Shown here: piece after piece, positions 43,616-52,617 of the stretch | How positions within the stretch are numbered: the stretch's first letter is position 1 | Layout: each line of letters opens with the position of its first letter | Origin: Trissonchulus latispiculum | Lineage: Eukaryota > Nematoda > Enoplea > Enoplida > Ironidae | DNA: 64,000 bases | Assembly (NCBI GenBank): GCA_030248195.1 | Contig: JASAND010030984.1 | Coordinates: 1-64,000 of the forward strand | Reading direction: 5' to 3' | Translations under genes and position numbers: made by a program | The notes under the pieces: generated by a model | Seen by the model: the letters and a program-made list of their open reading frames with translations, nothing else | Database searches by the model: none | Told to the model about the DNA's origin: nothing

Positions 43616-45936
43616 CAAAATATGCACGAAAATGCATGCACAGCGCTTGCTTGTCTCGCGTTTTACACCTAAAAAGCAAAGTATCATCACTAAATTTGAA
43701 TTGAAAAAATGAAAAACATTGAGAGGATAGCAGGAAAACAGAAGGGCCGCTCCGCTCGGGATTGAAAAAGAGTAAGCAAACAAATATATACGTACTCAGA
43801 AAAAAACCTGCAATGTATATATTTATATATATGTATATAATATAACTATATAAATCTTATATATATAACTTGGCATTTTTAGAGGAGGTGGAGGCCAGCC
43901 AACCTCTTTCGCAATGGTTTTGGAAGAAATTATGATAAAAACCTACAAAAAACTGCAGACGGAAAAGCTCACGGGCAGCTCAACGTTTAAGCATCCACCA
44001 AATAAAGTTAAGAGACTAACTCAAAAGCGCACTATAGCAGAAACTCAGGAAAGAGAGGTACATACATATATATATATATACATATAAATAATAGGATAGA
44101 GCAAAGCCATGGCACATCGGTCTGCTTTCATGTTTGTTTACACGTATATATATATAAAAGTATAAATATAGAAACAAAGACGTATATACATATAAATATA
44201 CGACCCACTTCAGAATTATAAATAAACCATTCGGTCACTTCAGAAGAAAAAGAATAAGTATAACACAAACACGTACATACGTAATCCTAAGTATGCTATG
44301 TTCTTGAAAACTTGAATAAACTAAGAACAACGAAGTAGAAAGATTTTAGAATTGCGCCGACCGCTATAAGCCCGGCGTAAAAGCTACAACTTTTAACATT
44401 TGGATAATACAACACAAGTATACGTATATGTAACAGCATTGAAAGTCCATGTAAACGGTATATAACGCAAACACCACGTAGTGCAGAAACAATAAGAAAA
44501 AATGAAGAACAAAACTTTCTTTCTATCGCAAAAATTACCTAAGTCTAACCTATATATATATACGTAGGTATATATAAATATATACATATATATATACATA
44601 TATAATAAATATAATACACTAATATAATACACTAAGATGCACCAGCGCCTGGTGCTGACCGGGGCTAAAATTCAGCAAAATTTTGTAATTTTTTTACATT
44701 TTTGGAAAAAGCTTTGGAATTTGGCAAGTCAAACATAGGTAAATTGTCACAAATCTGGTTAGTTTCCTCCTCGTTTTAATTGAAGACAACAACAGTAATT
44801 TTGCCTATGCCAGAAATCGGAGCAAAATTTGAATATATTTTGAAAATTTTCTATAATTGGCCGGACACCCAATCTTCAGGTATCGGAACCGGTCACGGTG
44901 CATCTCTAAATACAGGGTGTGGGTAAAACCCGGCCCCGGCTCCGGCGCATGCGTTTGTTTTAGGTTTGATGTTGTCATTATGACTTTTTAACAGTTAAGT
45001 CACGAATTACATTTATATATTGCGTTTCATGAAACATTTTGCATTTAATGAAATAGATGCACAAGAAAAATTTTGAATTTTATTTTACCTAAAAGAATTT
45101 GAAAAAATATATACATTAGAAACAATATACCTAATTAAAAAAGCATTCAAAAATTTTGCTGATATAGTTACACCAAATAAAGAAAATGAAGATAGATTTA
45201 AATTTCAATTTTAAAATTCAAAAATTATTGACTTGTAAAGTTTACTATGGGGATAAAAGGCATAGAAAAAATTTTTCAGTTCTCCTTGAAGTCCCCCTTG
45301 GAAAACGTAAATTTAAATATTTTAAACTTTACTGTTTTGAGTATATATACAGTGCGTGTCTTAGGAATTAATAATATTGAATAATTTTAAGCTTTTTAAT
45401 CGGTTCTTACAAAATATACTTCATATCATTTCAAAATTATTTATTTTCATAAGTGCCAACCATGAATTAATACAAAATGGTTTGAAAAGGTTGCGTAACA
45501 CACTGTAAATGATAAAACTCAACTGATAAACTATGCCTTAAATCTTTACACATATGCGTAATTACACATGCACCTCTGTCATACTGCATAAGAATTTACA
45601 CTATATATAAGTGCGCTGGGCTAGTGCGCCGGGTTTTACCCACATATTAAACTTTTCGTGCGCCGGACTGGGGCCGGGGCCGGGTTTTACCCATGTGCAC
45701 CGGGGCCGGGGCCGGGGCCGAAGCCGGGTTTTACCCAGACCCTAAATACATGGGATATATATTAAGTCCGATTCTTTCCTTGCAAATGTTACTGCGCAAC
45801 AGTGCAACAATCTAAACAGCATCAAATTGCCACAAACAAACACACTGAACGGCAAAGATCAAAGGACATATCTATATAGTCGTAAACAGAACCACACACG
45901 CGCGCACTCACGCACTTGTGATAAGTAAACAAGCAT

Positions 45937-45989
<53 letters not shown>

Positions 45990-47014
45990 TCCAGTAGTAA
46001 GTAGCCGACGTGGCACCTATGCAAAATCTTTCTCTAATCTAATCTTATTAGCTAAGCTTCAGCAGTATCAAAGAATGTTAAGTCTTTAGTCAAATTAAAG
46101 ACTAGAATGCTGAAATAGAAGCAGTTTTCATCCGAAGATTTCATACAATTTCTTTAATTTCCAAGAAGTCACCATTCCATTCCCCCAAATCCTATGCAAA
46201 TGTCAAGAAATAAAGCGCATAAACTAATTAACGGACAGAAATTGTTAGGGAAGAAGGGGGGGCTAGACGACCCTCCCCCAGTTTTGACTGATAGACCCAA
46301 ATTCCTGATTCCGAAACAAGGATAACACTTCGTTCGTCGTGAAATCAACCAGGCTTTGAGACTCCTCTCCTTCTGACAACTTGGTTGAGCTGCTGTTTTT
46401 GACCAACCTTTACGAGGGCCAGTTTTCCTGGCTAAACACTTTGCACCTTTGGGTGATGAGCATCACATTGTGATGTCTAATGCAGCAAACAACAACAACA
46501 ATAACCATGTAGCGGTAAATCATCATCAATTATGAAGGTGAATGCTTACCCCCATGAGATATCTCCGTGCTGCGACAGGACATGGGGTGTAAAAGTGCTT
46601 ATCTCCGAATTCTCAGCTGTAGAGACAGGAGTGTCACCTCGAAAGATGACTGCATCCGTGGAAGGGGGGCCGGCCCTTTTACACAGACTCCTGTTATACC
46701 TTTCCACCGCAGTGATGCCCATTTACCGACCAGTCAAGAATGGACAATGGTTGGAAAGTTGGATGAAAAAAGCTTTGTGGCCTCCGGGGATCGAACCACC
46801 GACCGGAAGATCGGAAGTTGTGACCGGCGCAGTAGACAACTCGGCCATTTCGACTAACAATTACCCAGCCTAACTACTGCCTTAATTACATTAATTAACT
46901 AAAAAGGTTAAAACTCACCCAAAAACAGTCAAAATCCTCCGTATCAAAATCGATCAGATCCTGCCAATCAAAGTCTGCCTCAAAAAATTCCCCAGACTCT
47001 TCCGGTGCAGTCAT
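24685..47014 (-). CDS. CAP-Gly domain and MTUS-like coiled-coil microtubule protein (gene span)
   Basis: Fourteen exons on the minus strand join with matching phases to a 4,671-base CDS, 1,556 residues plus stop. Residues 1-32 are acidic. A CAP-Gly domain spans about 134-207, with GLWCGVELDLPAGKHDG (GKHDG at 175-179, a variant of the GKNDG signature) and RRYF; this fold binds tubulin or EB C-terminal tails. Residues 208-880 are low-complexity Ser/Pro/Gly. About 905-1240 is heptad-rich coiled coil, ending KKRLSMQNEEL (1217-1227), a motif typical of the MTUS1/MTUS2 C-terminal region. The last 300 residues are Ser/Pro/Gly-rich. A role as a microtubule plus-end or lattice protein is inferred. Vertebrate MTUS proteins, as far as I know, lack CAP-Gly. 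Exon 1 may not be the first transcribed exon. Confidence 0.9.
25620..26090 (-). CDS. CAP-Gly/MTUS-like exon 13 (KKRLSMQNEEL motif)
   Basis: Residues 1197-1354. It begins RDMEITNRRWQETYARETEE, then KKRLSMQNEELQYKLEQL, the best match to the MTUS family, and turns into Gly/Ser/Pro-rich sequence with TPVKT twice. Donor TTTTTC|GTAAGT. Confidence 0.92.
26408..26700. mobile_element. G-run repeat in intron 12, MITE-like
   Basis: Ends GGGTTTTCTCTGGG and, reversed, CCGGCTTTTCTCTAGTGGGG; the interior contains CATTTTCTGGGCACCTTA, shared with 5500-5535 in the PDI gene. No target duplication defined. Confidence 0.5.
26793..26890 (-). CDS. CAP-Gly/MTUS-like exon 12
   Basis: Residues 1165-1197, SDELKSAKERIRMLEQKNED and LKEYIQSQRNSE. 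Donor CG|GTATTG in phase 2, joined to exon 13 to make arginine. Confidence 0.88.
27170..27520. repeat. Poly-G/poly-C repeat in intron 11
   Basis: Several runs of 8-13 G or C, CAAAAGTGGGGGCA blocks and AAAATCGCTAA, ending just before exon 11. A related stretch lies at 60905-61225. Confidence 0.55.
27544..27663 (-). CDS. CAP-Gly/MTUS-like exon 11
   Basis: Residues 1125-1164, again exactly forty codons: AMISKLDQQSREIDSLNAVL, DMRNQDIKELRLQ. Phase 0 both sides, so exons 10 and 11 are symmetric and could be alternatively used. Confidence 0.92.
27929..28048 (-). CDS. CAP-Gly/MTUS-like exon 10
   Basis: Residues 1085-1124, forty codons from DQARAHEAALADSQSELARC through a Glu/Gln-rich helix. TTTCAG acceptor, CAG|GTGTGC donor, phase 0 both sides. 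Confidence 0.92.
28611..28789 (-). CDS. CAP-Gly/MTUS-like exon 9
   Basis: Residues 1025-1084, heptad-rich (SEKHSNVLSELQKAHAAVVE, TELSNQITALQLERDSLQTA). Acceptor TTTTAG, donor AAA|GTATGT, phase 0. Confidence 0.9.
29042..29164 (-). CDS. CAP-Gly/MTUS-like exon 8 (GC donor)
   Basis: Residues 984-1025, coiled coil with RQKDAWESECSSLRKQL. The only donor that keeps frame with exon 9 is AAAAAT|GCAAGT, a classic GC-AG intron donor. The alternative GT two bases on leads to a stop in exon 9. Confidence 0.83.
29478..29550 (-). CDS. CAP-Gly/MTUS-like exon 7
   Basis: Residues 960-984, VDAFGQREECASLKSNLTAL and KSQL, coiled coil. Donor TTGG|GTATTA in phase 1. Confidence 0.85.
29776..30232 (-). mobile_element. 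G/C-run dispersed element, copy 2
   Basis: Reverse-oriented relative of 13081-13495 with ends CATAGGGTCGGGTTCTGGGG and, read inward from the right, CATAGGTTAACGCGGGGG. It fills most of the intron between exons 6 and 7. Confidence 0.65.
30258..30331 (-). CDS. CAP-Gly/MTUS-like exon 6
   Basis: Residues 935-959, RKALRQQNLALEATVVLLKY and LTEQ, a heptad-type helix. Acceptor TTTCAG, donor CAG|GTATGT, ends in phase 0. Confidence 0.87.
30570..30686 (-). CDS. CAP-Gly/MTUS-like exon 5 (coiled-coil start)
   Basis: Residues 896-935: GSMTRTGGAGPP, then the helical VAREREAALKDSQLQLEE. Acceptor after a T-run (CTAG), donor GAGG|GTTCGT, weak. Phase 1 to phase 1. Confidence 0.85.
30836..30870 (-). pseudogene. 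Possible tRNA T-arm remnant
   Basis: The minus strand reads GGCACAGGTTCGATTCCCAC, a good B-box, but no matching acceptor or anticodon arm is clear. In the intron between exons 4 and 5. Confidence 0.25.
31323..31373 (-). CDS. CAP-Gly/MTUS-like exon 4 (micro-exon, 51 bp)
   Basis: Encodes PSGVAPVVKQAIRRRP, a basic stretch. Flanked by TTTGTAG and CCAG|GTAAGA. Phase 1 on both sides, so it could be skipped without changing frame. Confidence 0.8.
31742..32971 (-). CDS. CAP-Gly/MTUS-like exon 3 (Ser/Pro-rich)
   Basis: Residues 469-879. It starts at TTTTAG|ATTCACAACG, phase 1, and extends well upstream of the first internal ATG. The composition is Ser, Pro, Gly, Thr and Lys; basic patches such as KSKISTRW and KKSRYDDVMSKIQE could contact microtubules. 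Donor TCAG|GTTGGT is weak but the only one that keeps phase with exon 4. Confidence 0.88.
32972..36002. other. First part of the 8.6-kb intron 2
   Basis: A-rich on the plus strand. Contains an AT microsatellite at 34511-34545 and a short local duplication near 33000-33110 (AAGTATATAT..GGATGGAGAATTTCT). No exon was found between exons 2 and 3, and their phases fit directly. Confidence 0.5.
34511..34545. repeat. (AT)n microsatellite
   Basis: Pure AT dinucleotide run of 35 bases in intron 2. Confidence 0.95.
36011..36405. mobile_element. Foldback element with perfect 8-bp target duplication
   Basis: The 395-bp element has arms of about 180 bases. Its ends are GGATCTCTTTAACTTTATCC and the reverse complement. 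It is flanked by GTCCATTT at 36003-36010 and 36406-36413. Arms differ by scattered substitutions. No coding capacity. The 8-bp duplication fits hAT or a related superfamily. Confidence 0.9.
37013..38214. mobile_element. TTAA-flanked TIR element 1
   Basis: Bounded by TTAA at 37009-37012 and 38215-38218, with inverted ends GGGGGGGGGTCGCTTT and, further in, GCTCATTTTCACA on both sides. About 1.2 kb. Open frames inside (up to 82 codons) do not resemble a transposase. TTAA duplication is a mark of piggyBac and some other superfamilies; the poly-G terminus is not the usual piggyBac one. Confidence 0.72.
38480..40477 (-). repeat. Composite ~2-kb repeat, copy B (reverse of 1-1924)
   Basis: Contains about 5.5 units of the ~147-bp satellite (38560-39390; CCACTTTAGG at 38701, 38848, 38993, 39140, 39287), about 2.2 units of the ~165-bp repeat (39428-39790), the TGCGCA-rich stretch and the palindrome at 40452-40477. 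Same order as copy A, reversed. Confidence 0.85.
40478..40687. mobile_element. Foldback MITE
   Basis: Ends ATAACGCTAAAATGTTAAAC and its reverse complement enclose arms of about 90 bases with CTGCGGTA, AATTAGAATTTTA and AGGCCTTTAAAA. It abuts the palindromic end of composite repeat B. No clear target duplication. Confidence 0.75.
41526..42834 (-). CDS. CAP-Gly/MTUS-like exon 2 (CAP-Gly domain)
   Basis: Residues 33-469. Acceptor TTTCAG, donor GAAG|GTATGT, phase 1. The CAP-Gly domain lies at about 42312-42530 (residues 134-207): LGCRVLVHR, VRYLGPFHLEQGLWCGVELD, GKHDGTLDGRRYF, GGILAPSHRV. The rest is Ser/Pro-rich, with acidic patches (GGGILEEDVPDL). Open frames on the plus strand here are shadows. 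Confidence 0.93.
42835..44632. other. First part of intron 1
   Basis: A-rich, with an AT microsatellite at 43571-43613 and scattered ATATAC clusters (43800-44640). No exon is seen; phases of exons 1 and 2 fit. Confidence 0.5.
43571..43613. repeat. (TA)n microsatellite
   Basis: Pure TA run of about 43 bases in intron 1. Confidence 0.95.
44633..44908. mobile_element. hAT-like MITE with GATGCACCG-type ends
   Basis: Left end TAAGATGCACCAGCG and right end, reversed, TAGAGATGCACCGTGACCGG, the common animal hAT terminus. Flanks AATACAC and AATACA agree approximately as a target duplication. A sister copy is at 62315-62530. Confidence 0.72.
44915..45742. mobile_element. TIR element with GGGTNTGGGTAAAACCCGG ends, 8-bp duplication
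   Basis: Inverted ends GGGTGTGGGTAAAACCCGGC and GGGTCTGGGTAAAACCCGGC. Flanking TAAATACA at 44907-44914 and 45743-45750. It landed at the right end of the neighbouring hAT MITE. The interior is AT-rich with no transposase. A possible relative of its end is at 63588-63642. Confidence 0.8.
45949..45985. repeat. (CA)n(TA)n microsatellite
   Basis: A short CA run (from about 45935) passes into an AT run, in intron 1. Confidence 0.9.
46781..46854 (-). pseudogene. tRNA-Leu-like relic or SINE head
   Basis: The minus strand reads GTCGAAATGGCCGAGTTGTC, very like a tRNA-Leu 5' half. A region ATCTTCCGGTCGGT may be the remains of a long variable arm, and GTGGTTCGATCCCCGG is a B-box. The acceptor does not close. 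GC-rich sequence continues to about 46535, possibly the SINE body. Confidence 0.55.
46919..47014 (-). CDS. CAP-Gly/MTUS-like exon 1
   Basis: Residues 1-32, ATG at 47014. Reads MTAPEESGEFFEADFDWQDL then an Asp/Phe-rich end. The donor is a strong TGG|GTGAGT in phase 0, matching exon 2 across a 4.1-kb intron. It is the most distant exon and therefore the least certain. Confidence 0.75.
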
Positions 47015-47838
47015 TAATAAAATTTAAAAAATTAAAATTTTGCAAAATCTGCCAAAAGTCATTAGTCTACTCCTCGACTCAGAAATATAATAATGACAAC
47101 AACACGCATTTCCAGTAAGTAGTCAATTATTAGGTGTATTACTTGTCCAGGAAAGTATTGGCATAACATACGCCCATAAATAGTGTTACACTTTTACTAC
47201 AAGGACATTTCAAATTGACTCAACCGTTTTGACGAAACCGGAAAAAAGAGAGAAATCACAGAAAGACAAAACTTGGACAACTTAACTTCATACTTTCTCT
47301 CTACTCAAGTTTTCCCTGTCTTGTCTTAAAATTCTTATATAATAAATATCATATCAATATATATAGAGCCTGTATATATATCTAATACAGAAATATAGAA
47401 AATAGACAGTTGTACAAAACTATGAATATGTCCTTGCTCTAGATGAAGAAAGTTAGACTAGACCCGTTTTTGGCACACACTCTCTTATGTATACATATAA
47501 CACGTTACGTATAAAAATATCAAGAGCAGTCAAACCTGCCAAAACTTTTAACTTTCTACTAACTTATTATAAGTATATATATACGCGACATATTTTCTAT
47601 ATATATACACCTGTTTGTTATATATATGTTATATATATATATATCTTCATTGACTTTGAATGGAATAAAGAACAAGTTCTGTCGCTGATGTCAAACAAGC
47701 TTGTCACTCATCTTCAACAGTGTCTGCCTGTGTACAACTTTTTTCCAACAAAATTTTAAAAAACTGTAAAGCGCAGGTTACACATGTACGTAAAATTTTA
47801 TAAAAAAAGTTTTATTAAAAGAGCCTGACTAAAATGAC

Positions 47839-47881
<43 letters not shown>

Positions 47882-49550
47882 TATGCGTTATATATTAACT
47901 CATATTATATTATATATAGTTAATATATATTAGTATACGTATATAATTCAATAACGGTGTAAGTCTGTCTACGTAGGTATACATATACTTGTACATTTTT
48001 GCACACATGTACACAACAAATATATATATACATTCATAATTTACTCTCAACATATAAAAACTTTCATAATATATATATACTTAATCCAAAACCATTAATT
48101 CTGACTCAAGCTTTTTATACCCCGTCAAACACATATATATACAGAATTCCGCCCTAAATAGCAATTTTGTTCATCAACGTGTACCGTACATATAAACCAA
48201 AAGAAATGCATATATCGTAAATTTTATGTATTATTAAATTATGCCACATCAGACTAGTAGGCAAGCACGCATAAATATAGGTATACATATACGTAATATG
48301 AAATCGAGGAACGAAAATAAATGAAAACATGCGTAGTAAAATGGACGACAAAATTTCACACCAATGACATTTCAGACTCTGGAATGTTTAAAATCCTAAT
48401 TTACACTGACAGTTCTACAATCTACAGTATATTATATATATAGACAGTTCTACAGTATACATATACATATATACAGACCATTAAATAGGATCATATCACA
48501 AATAAGTCGTTCTCGGGCCGTTTGTAGCCCACCCGGGTCTTTTCAGGATAACCCCCTAGGCCCTTCTGCAAAACTTGACCAAAGGAGCCGAAATTTGGTA
48601 TGGGTGTGTTTTCGACCACGCCGAGTTCAAATATCGCAAAGTTTTTCGATTTCGCGAAATTCGATTTTTTTACCTAAAGGTAAAACGTACGTAAAGGTAA
48701 AGCTGGTGAGATCGTCAAACTAAAAAGTTATAGTGGTCTTTTACAGGCACACCCAGACACAGCAAAAATTGACCAAATGCGCTAAAATCTGTTATATGGG
48801 CATATCTTCGACCACGTTGACTTCAAATATTGCAAAATTTGCTGATTTTGCGAAATTCGCTTTTTTTAGAATCGCAAGGGGGACCATGGGAAACAAAAAT
48901 TTTGTCTCCGATTGTATTTACTTCACAGTTCAAAGCACGAAGTAAGGGGTGACAATTCACGTGCTGACTACATCTGTGGATGGGGGGGCAACCGTAGCAT
49001 GGCTTATTTCTCGGGGGGGGGGGGGAGAGCCGCCCAACGACACGACAATCTGTCCCCCTTCGAGGAGCCTCAAGGAAATGCTGCCCCTCCCCCGACCTCC
49101 CCTGATAATCCATAAAATTGCCAAATTTTACCTTTTTCCAACATATTTAAAAAATTTTCGCGACCAATAGCTCGAAACAGACACAAAATTGGCGTACACA
49201 GTGCCTGTGCTTTAGAGCTTTAACACAGGATGAGTGAGCGTACCCTCCCCCGTGTCGATAGGGTACGCATATTACCAGGGTACCAAATTTCACAGATGTC
49301 CTATCTGCGGTGGGTCAGACAGGAGTTAGCATGCAGAGAATGCTTCAGGCTCATAATAGATAGACTACAGTACGTATAATGCCTGTTGTCATACTCTTAC
49401 ATATCAATATAGGCGTTTTGATCAATAAGAGGGGAGCGAGAATTTATGGGGGGGAGGGGGTGTGAACCGGGACTTTTCCGGTTCAATAAAATCCGGTGTC
49501 TGGGGGGGAGGTGAGTCACCCTAGCCCCGAAACTCCTGAACACACGTATG
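47015..49550. other. Upstream region of the minus-strand gene, no gene seen
   Basis: A-rich with many ATATAT clusters and an AT microsatellite at 47843-47877. About 48530-48850 contains relatives of the CGAAATTTGGTATGGGTGTG block found beside foldback copies. About 48950-49110 is G/C-run repeat. The promoter of the gene should lie here, but I cannot point to it. Confidence 0.4.
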
Positions 49551-49603
49551 GTGCTTACTTGCTTATTCAGCCACATCGTGTCCGATGTATTGCTGGTATC
49601 CAA

Positions 49604-50725
49604 TTAGGCATCCAAGGAACGACTGACAATCATGCGCCACTGGCATCTATCAGCAGCCAGTGTCCGACAGATACCAAGCCAGTCATCGTGCCAATGTCGT
49701 CCGTAGATTCCAGACAGCCAGTGAAGATCCTTCTGCACCACCCGCATCCATATTTGGCGGACGCCACCCCTCGGTCTCCGCCATTCTACTGGAGGGACGA
49801 AGGAGATGGTACTGCTGGGAAATCGAGACAGCGGCATACGCAGCACATGTCCCAGATATTTTAAGCGCCTCCGTCTTACAGCCATCTCCATGGTAGGTCG
49901 TCTTAGTCTTTCACGGATGGCAGCGTTTGTGACATGGGCAGTATAGTCAATTCGTAGAATACGGCGAAGACAGCGCATTTCGAAGCCAGAGAGGAGGGCA
50001 ACGTCAGACTGCTTTAGGGGCCAAGTCTCGCAACCATAAAGCAGCACTGACATTACCGCTGCATCAAAGACTTTTATCTTGATTGTTAGTGATATGTCGT
50101 GCTTCCGCCATAATTTTTCCTCCAAGGACGTGAAAGCTGCCCGAGATCTCGCTATCCTGTAACGGATCTCATTAGTGATGGATCCGTTGTTGGATATTTC
50201 CGACCCAAGATATCGGAAGGCATCCACATTTTCTAGTTGCTCACCGTTTATTAGAACAGTAGGCGGGAGGCAGCGGCTGTACAAGACTTTCGTTTTCCTG
50301 ATGTTGATGGTGAGGCCAACTCTAGTGGCAGTGCCGGCGACAGCGTCGAACAGGCGCTGAAGTTTATCCTCGGACTCGGCCAGTATCGCTATATCGTCAG
50401 CATAGTCAAGGTCTGAAATATCAGTGCCGTGAACAAAGCTTGCATCCTGCCCTGCCTCTGCCAAGGCGGTTCGCATTACCCAATCTACCAGACAGTTAAA
50501 TAGTAATGGAGAGAGGGGAGCGCCCTGTCGAACTCCCGTTTTGATGGAAAAACTGTCTGATAACAGCCCACAAGCACGCACGGATACGGAAGTGTTCGCA
50601 TACAGCATTTTCACCAGATTGCAGAGTTTGCTGGGTACACCATCCGCTTCCAAAATAGACAATAGCCCAGATCTATCACCAGAGTCAAATGCTGACTTGA
50701 AATCTATGAATCCAATCAAGGTGGG
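49604..50725 (-). pseudogene. Reverse transcriptase fragment, C-terminal frame
   Basis: About 370 intact codons from the FIDFKSAFD motif to the stop. It contains the YADD active site, thumb and the C-terminal domain with CLRRILRI and YLGHVLRMP. No further stops, so the insertion is fairly young or the frame is still under drift. Confidence 0.88.
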
Positions 50726-51245
50726 CCTTCGAACTCGTAGCGTGACTCCAAAATGCGGCGTAAAGAAAATATCTGGTCCACACAACTCCGGTTGGGTCGG
50801 AAGCCGGCTTGATTTTCACGAAGTACCCGTTCATACGATCTTCCCAGCCTTCGCAGGATTACAAACTCCAGTACTTTGTAAGCAGAGCACAGCAAAGAAA
50901 TCCCGCGGTAATTGGAGCAGTCGGACCTGGAGCCTTTTTTGTGCAATGGAATAACGATAGAAGTATTCCATCCACGAGGCAGTTCCTCGCTCTCCCATAT
51001 CAGCACGATGAGCTGGTGCAGACGACTAGCAACCGCAGCACCACCAGCAGCTAGTAGCTCCGCCGGGATTGCGTCCGGACCTGCAGCTTTTCTTGACTTC
51101 AAGCATTTGACAGCATCCTCCACCTCCTGTAGAGATGGTGGTTCGTCACTGCATTGCAAGAAGCCCAGAAACGGCAGTTCATCAGGTAACAGCGGATTTG
51201 CAGGTGGATCACAGTTTAAAAGGTTGTCGAAATGCTCCTTACGTA
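50719..51245 (-). pseudogene. Reverse transcriptase fragment, N-terminal frame
   Basis: Finger region of the reverse transcriptase up to RRILESRYEFEGPP, where the frame ends in TGA. A shift of one base at the GGTGGGCC run would rejoin the other frame. Confidence 0.85.
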
Positions 51246-51374
51246 CACGTATGGTGTACGTACATCTATAATGAACGCTTGCTAATGAACCTACATATGA
51301 TACTACACATTACTGTCAAACCTATTCCCCACCACAGACAAGAGCCCATGGTTTGCATGAGACTAATACGTACA

Positions 51375-51674
51375 CAGGACCGCACCCAGGGGGGGGGGTT
51401 CTAGGGGTCTAGACTCCCCTTTTGGGGTGCCAAAATAGAAAATTTTTGCTATTTTTATAGCAAAAACAGCTAAACAGGTATTTTTAAAAAATTTTCGCGC
51501 CTTCGGCGCGATAATTTACTGTTGCAACAAATAAACATCCAATATATATATACGATTTTTGGGCAAAAATGCAAAAATTCGTCAACTTCTGGGGGGGGGG
51601 GCTCCGCCAACCCAGACTCCGCGTTGCATTTTACCTTGGACCCCCCCCCAATCAAAATCCTGGGTGCGGGCCTG
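51375..51674. mobile_element. hAT-like MITE, 300 bp
   Basis: Ends CAGGACCGCACCCAGG and, reversed, CAGGCCCGCACCCAGG. Flanks TACGTACA (51367-51374) and TACGTACG (51675-51682) agree at seven of eight bases. Contains the palindrome GCGCCTTCGGCGC, seen also near 60485. Confidence 0.82.
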
Positions 51675-51702
51675 TACGTACGCATATACATATATATAAT
51701 AT

Positions 51703-52458
51703 ACAAGTAGGAAAAATGCTCCTTGCAGTCGCATGAAAAATACAATATGAGCCAGAAGGACAGCATTCAATTCGGGAAAAGACAAGATTTAAAATGTATA
51801 ATATGAGCCAGCATTTACTTATGTAAAGGACAAGATTTAAAAGTTTAATATGAGCAGCTCCCTTTCTCGGGCTCATATTGACGCCTTGGGAACGATGTTG
51901 TGTGCGCAACTTAATCGATGCCAACGTATAAAATTAGAGTAAGTGTAAAAATAGACATTGCTCAGAGCCGCCCCCCAGGAGCCTGCACAGAGTAACTTAA
52001 CATGCTACTTAGACTATTGATAATATCACACTATTTACGTAATTACATATTATATATTTACGCAACCATAATCTGGGGTATTTTTACACAACGCACTTTT
52101 CAGCAAGTTCTTTTTGTCATTGCAGCCAGCATATACCATTAGCTAGCTGTCATACCATTAGTCACAGATCTGGTGTATTCAATAAAGTATATGTCCGACT
52201 GAATGCTCTATCAGAATCATATGAGCAAAACACGACGAAGATAGAGAGAAACCACTCCCTGCGGGCTGTCCGTGCGGCGTCAATATGAGCCCGAGAAAGG
52301 GAGCTGCTCATATTAAACTTTTAAATCTTGTCCTTTACATAAGTAAATGCTGGCTCATATTATACATTTTAAATCTTGTCTTTTCCCGAATTGAATGCTG
52401 TCCTTCTGGCTCATATTGTATTTTTCATGCGACTGCAAGGAGCATTTTTCCTACTTGT
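51703..52458. mobile_element. Foldback element with ~190-base near-perfect arms
   Basis: Left arm 51703-51895 and right arm about 52276-52458 are almost exact reverse complements, starting ACAAGTAGGAAAAATGCTCC. Arms carry AATATGAGCCAG subrepeats. The ~380-base centre is AT-rich and unique. No target duplication found. Confidence 0.88.
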
Positions 52459-52617
52459 CCTATTTCATTTTTGGGAATGAGGGTGTTAATGTGTTAATAT
52501 GGTTTATTGACCATAACATTAACGCATACTGTTAAACTAAATGCTACCCCAGCAACTTGAACCAGGAACTGGTTTACGATTGAACCAGTTGAACCAGACG
52601 AGATACGGCGTCGTCAA

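Larger units (their letters stand above)
49555..51245 (-). mobile_element. RTE-like non-LTR retrotransposon, 5'-truncated
   Basis: Reverse transcriptase in two frames. 51245 to about 50720 encodes EHFDNLLN, LKSRKAAGPDAIPAELL, PLHKKGSRSDCSNYRGISLL and QAGFRPNRSCVDQIF. About 50725 to 49604 continues FIDFKSAFD, GVRQGAPLSPLLFN, DLDYADDIAI (catalytic YADD near 50393-50404), LLYGCETW and RRLKYLGHVLRM. A frameshift near 50720 separates them. The endonuclease domain is absent. The 3' end reads ATGTGGCTGAATAAGCAAGT, as in many RTE-type elements. Not active. Confidence 0.9.
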
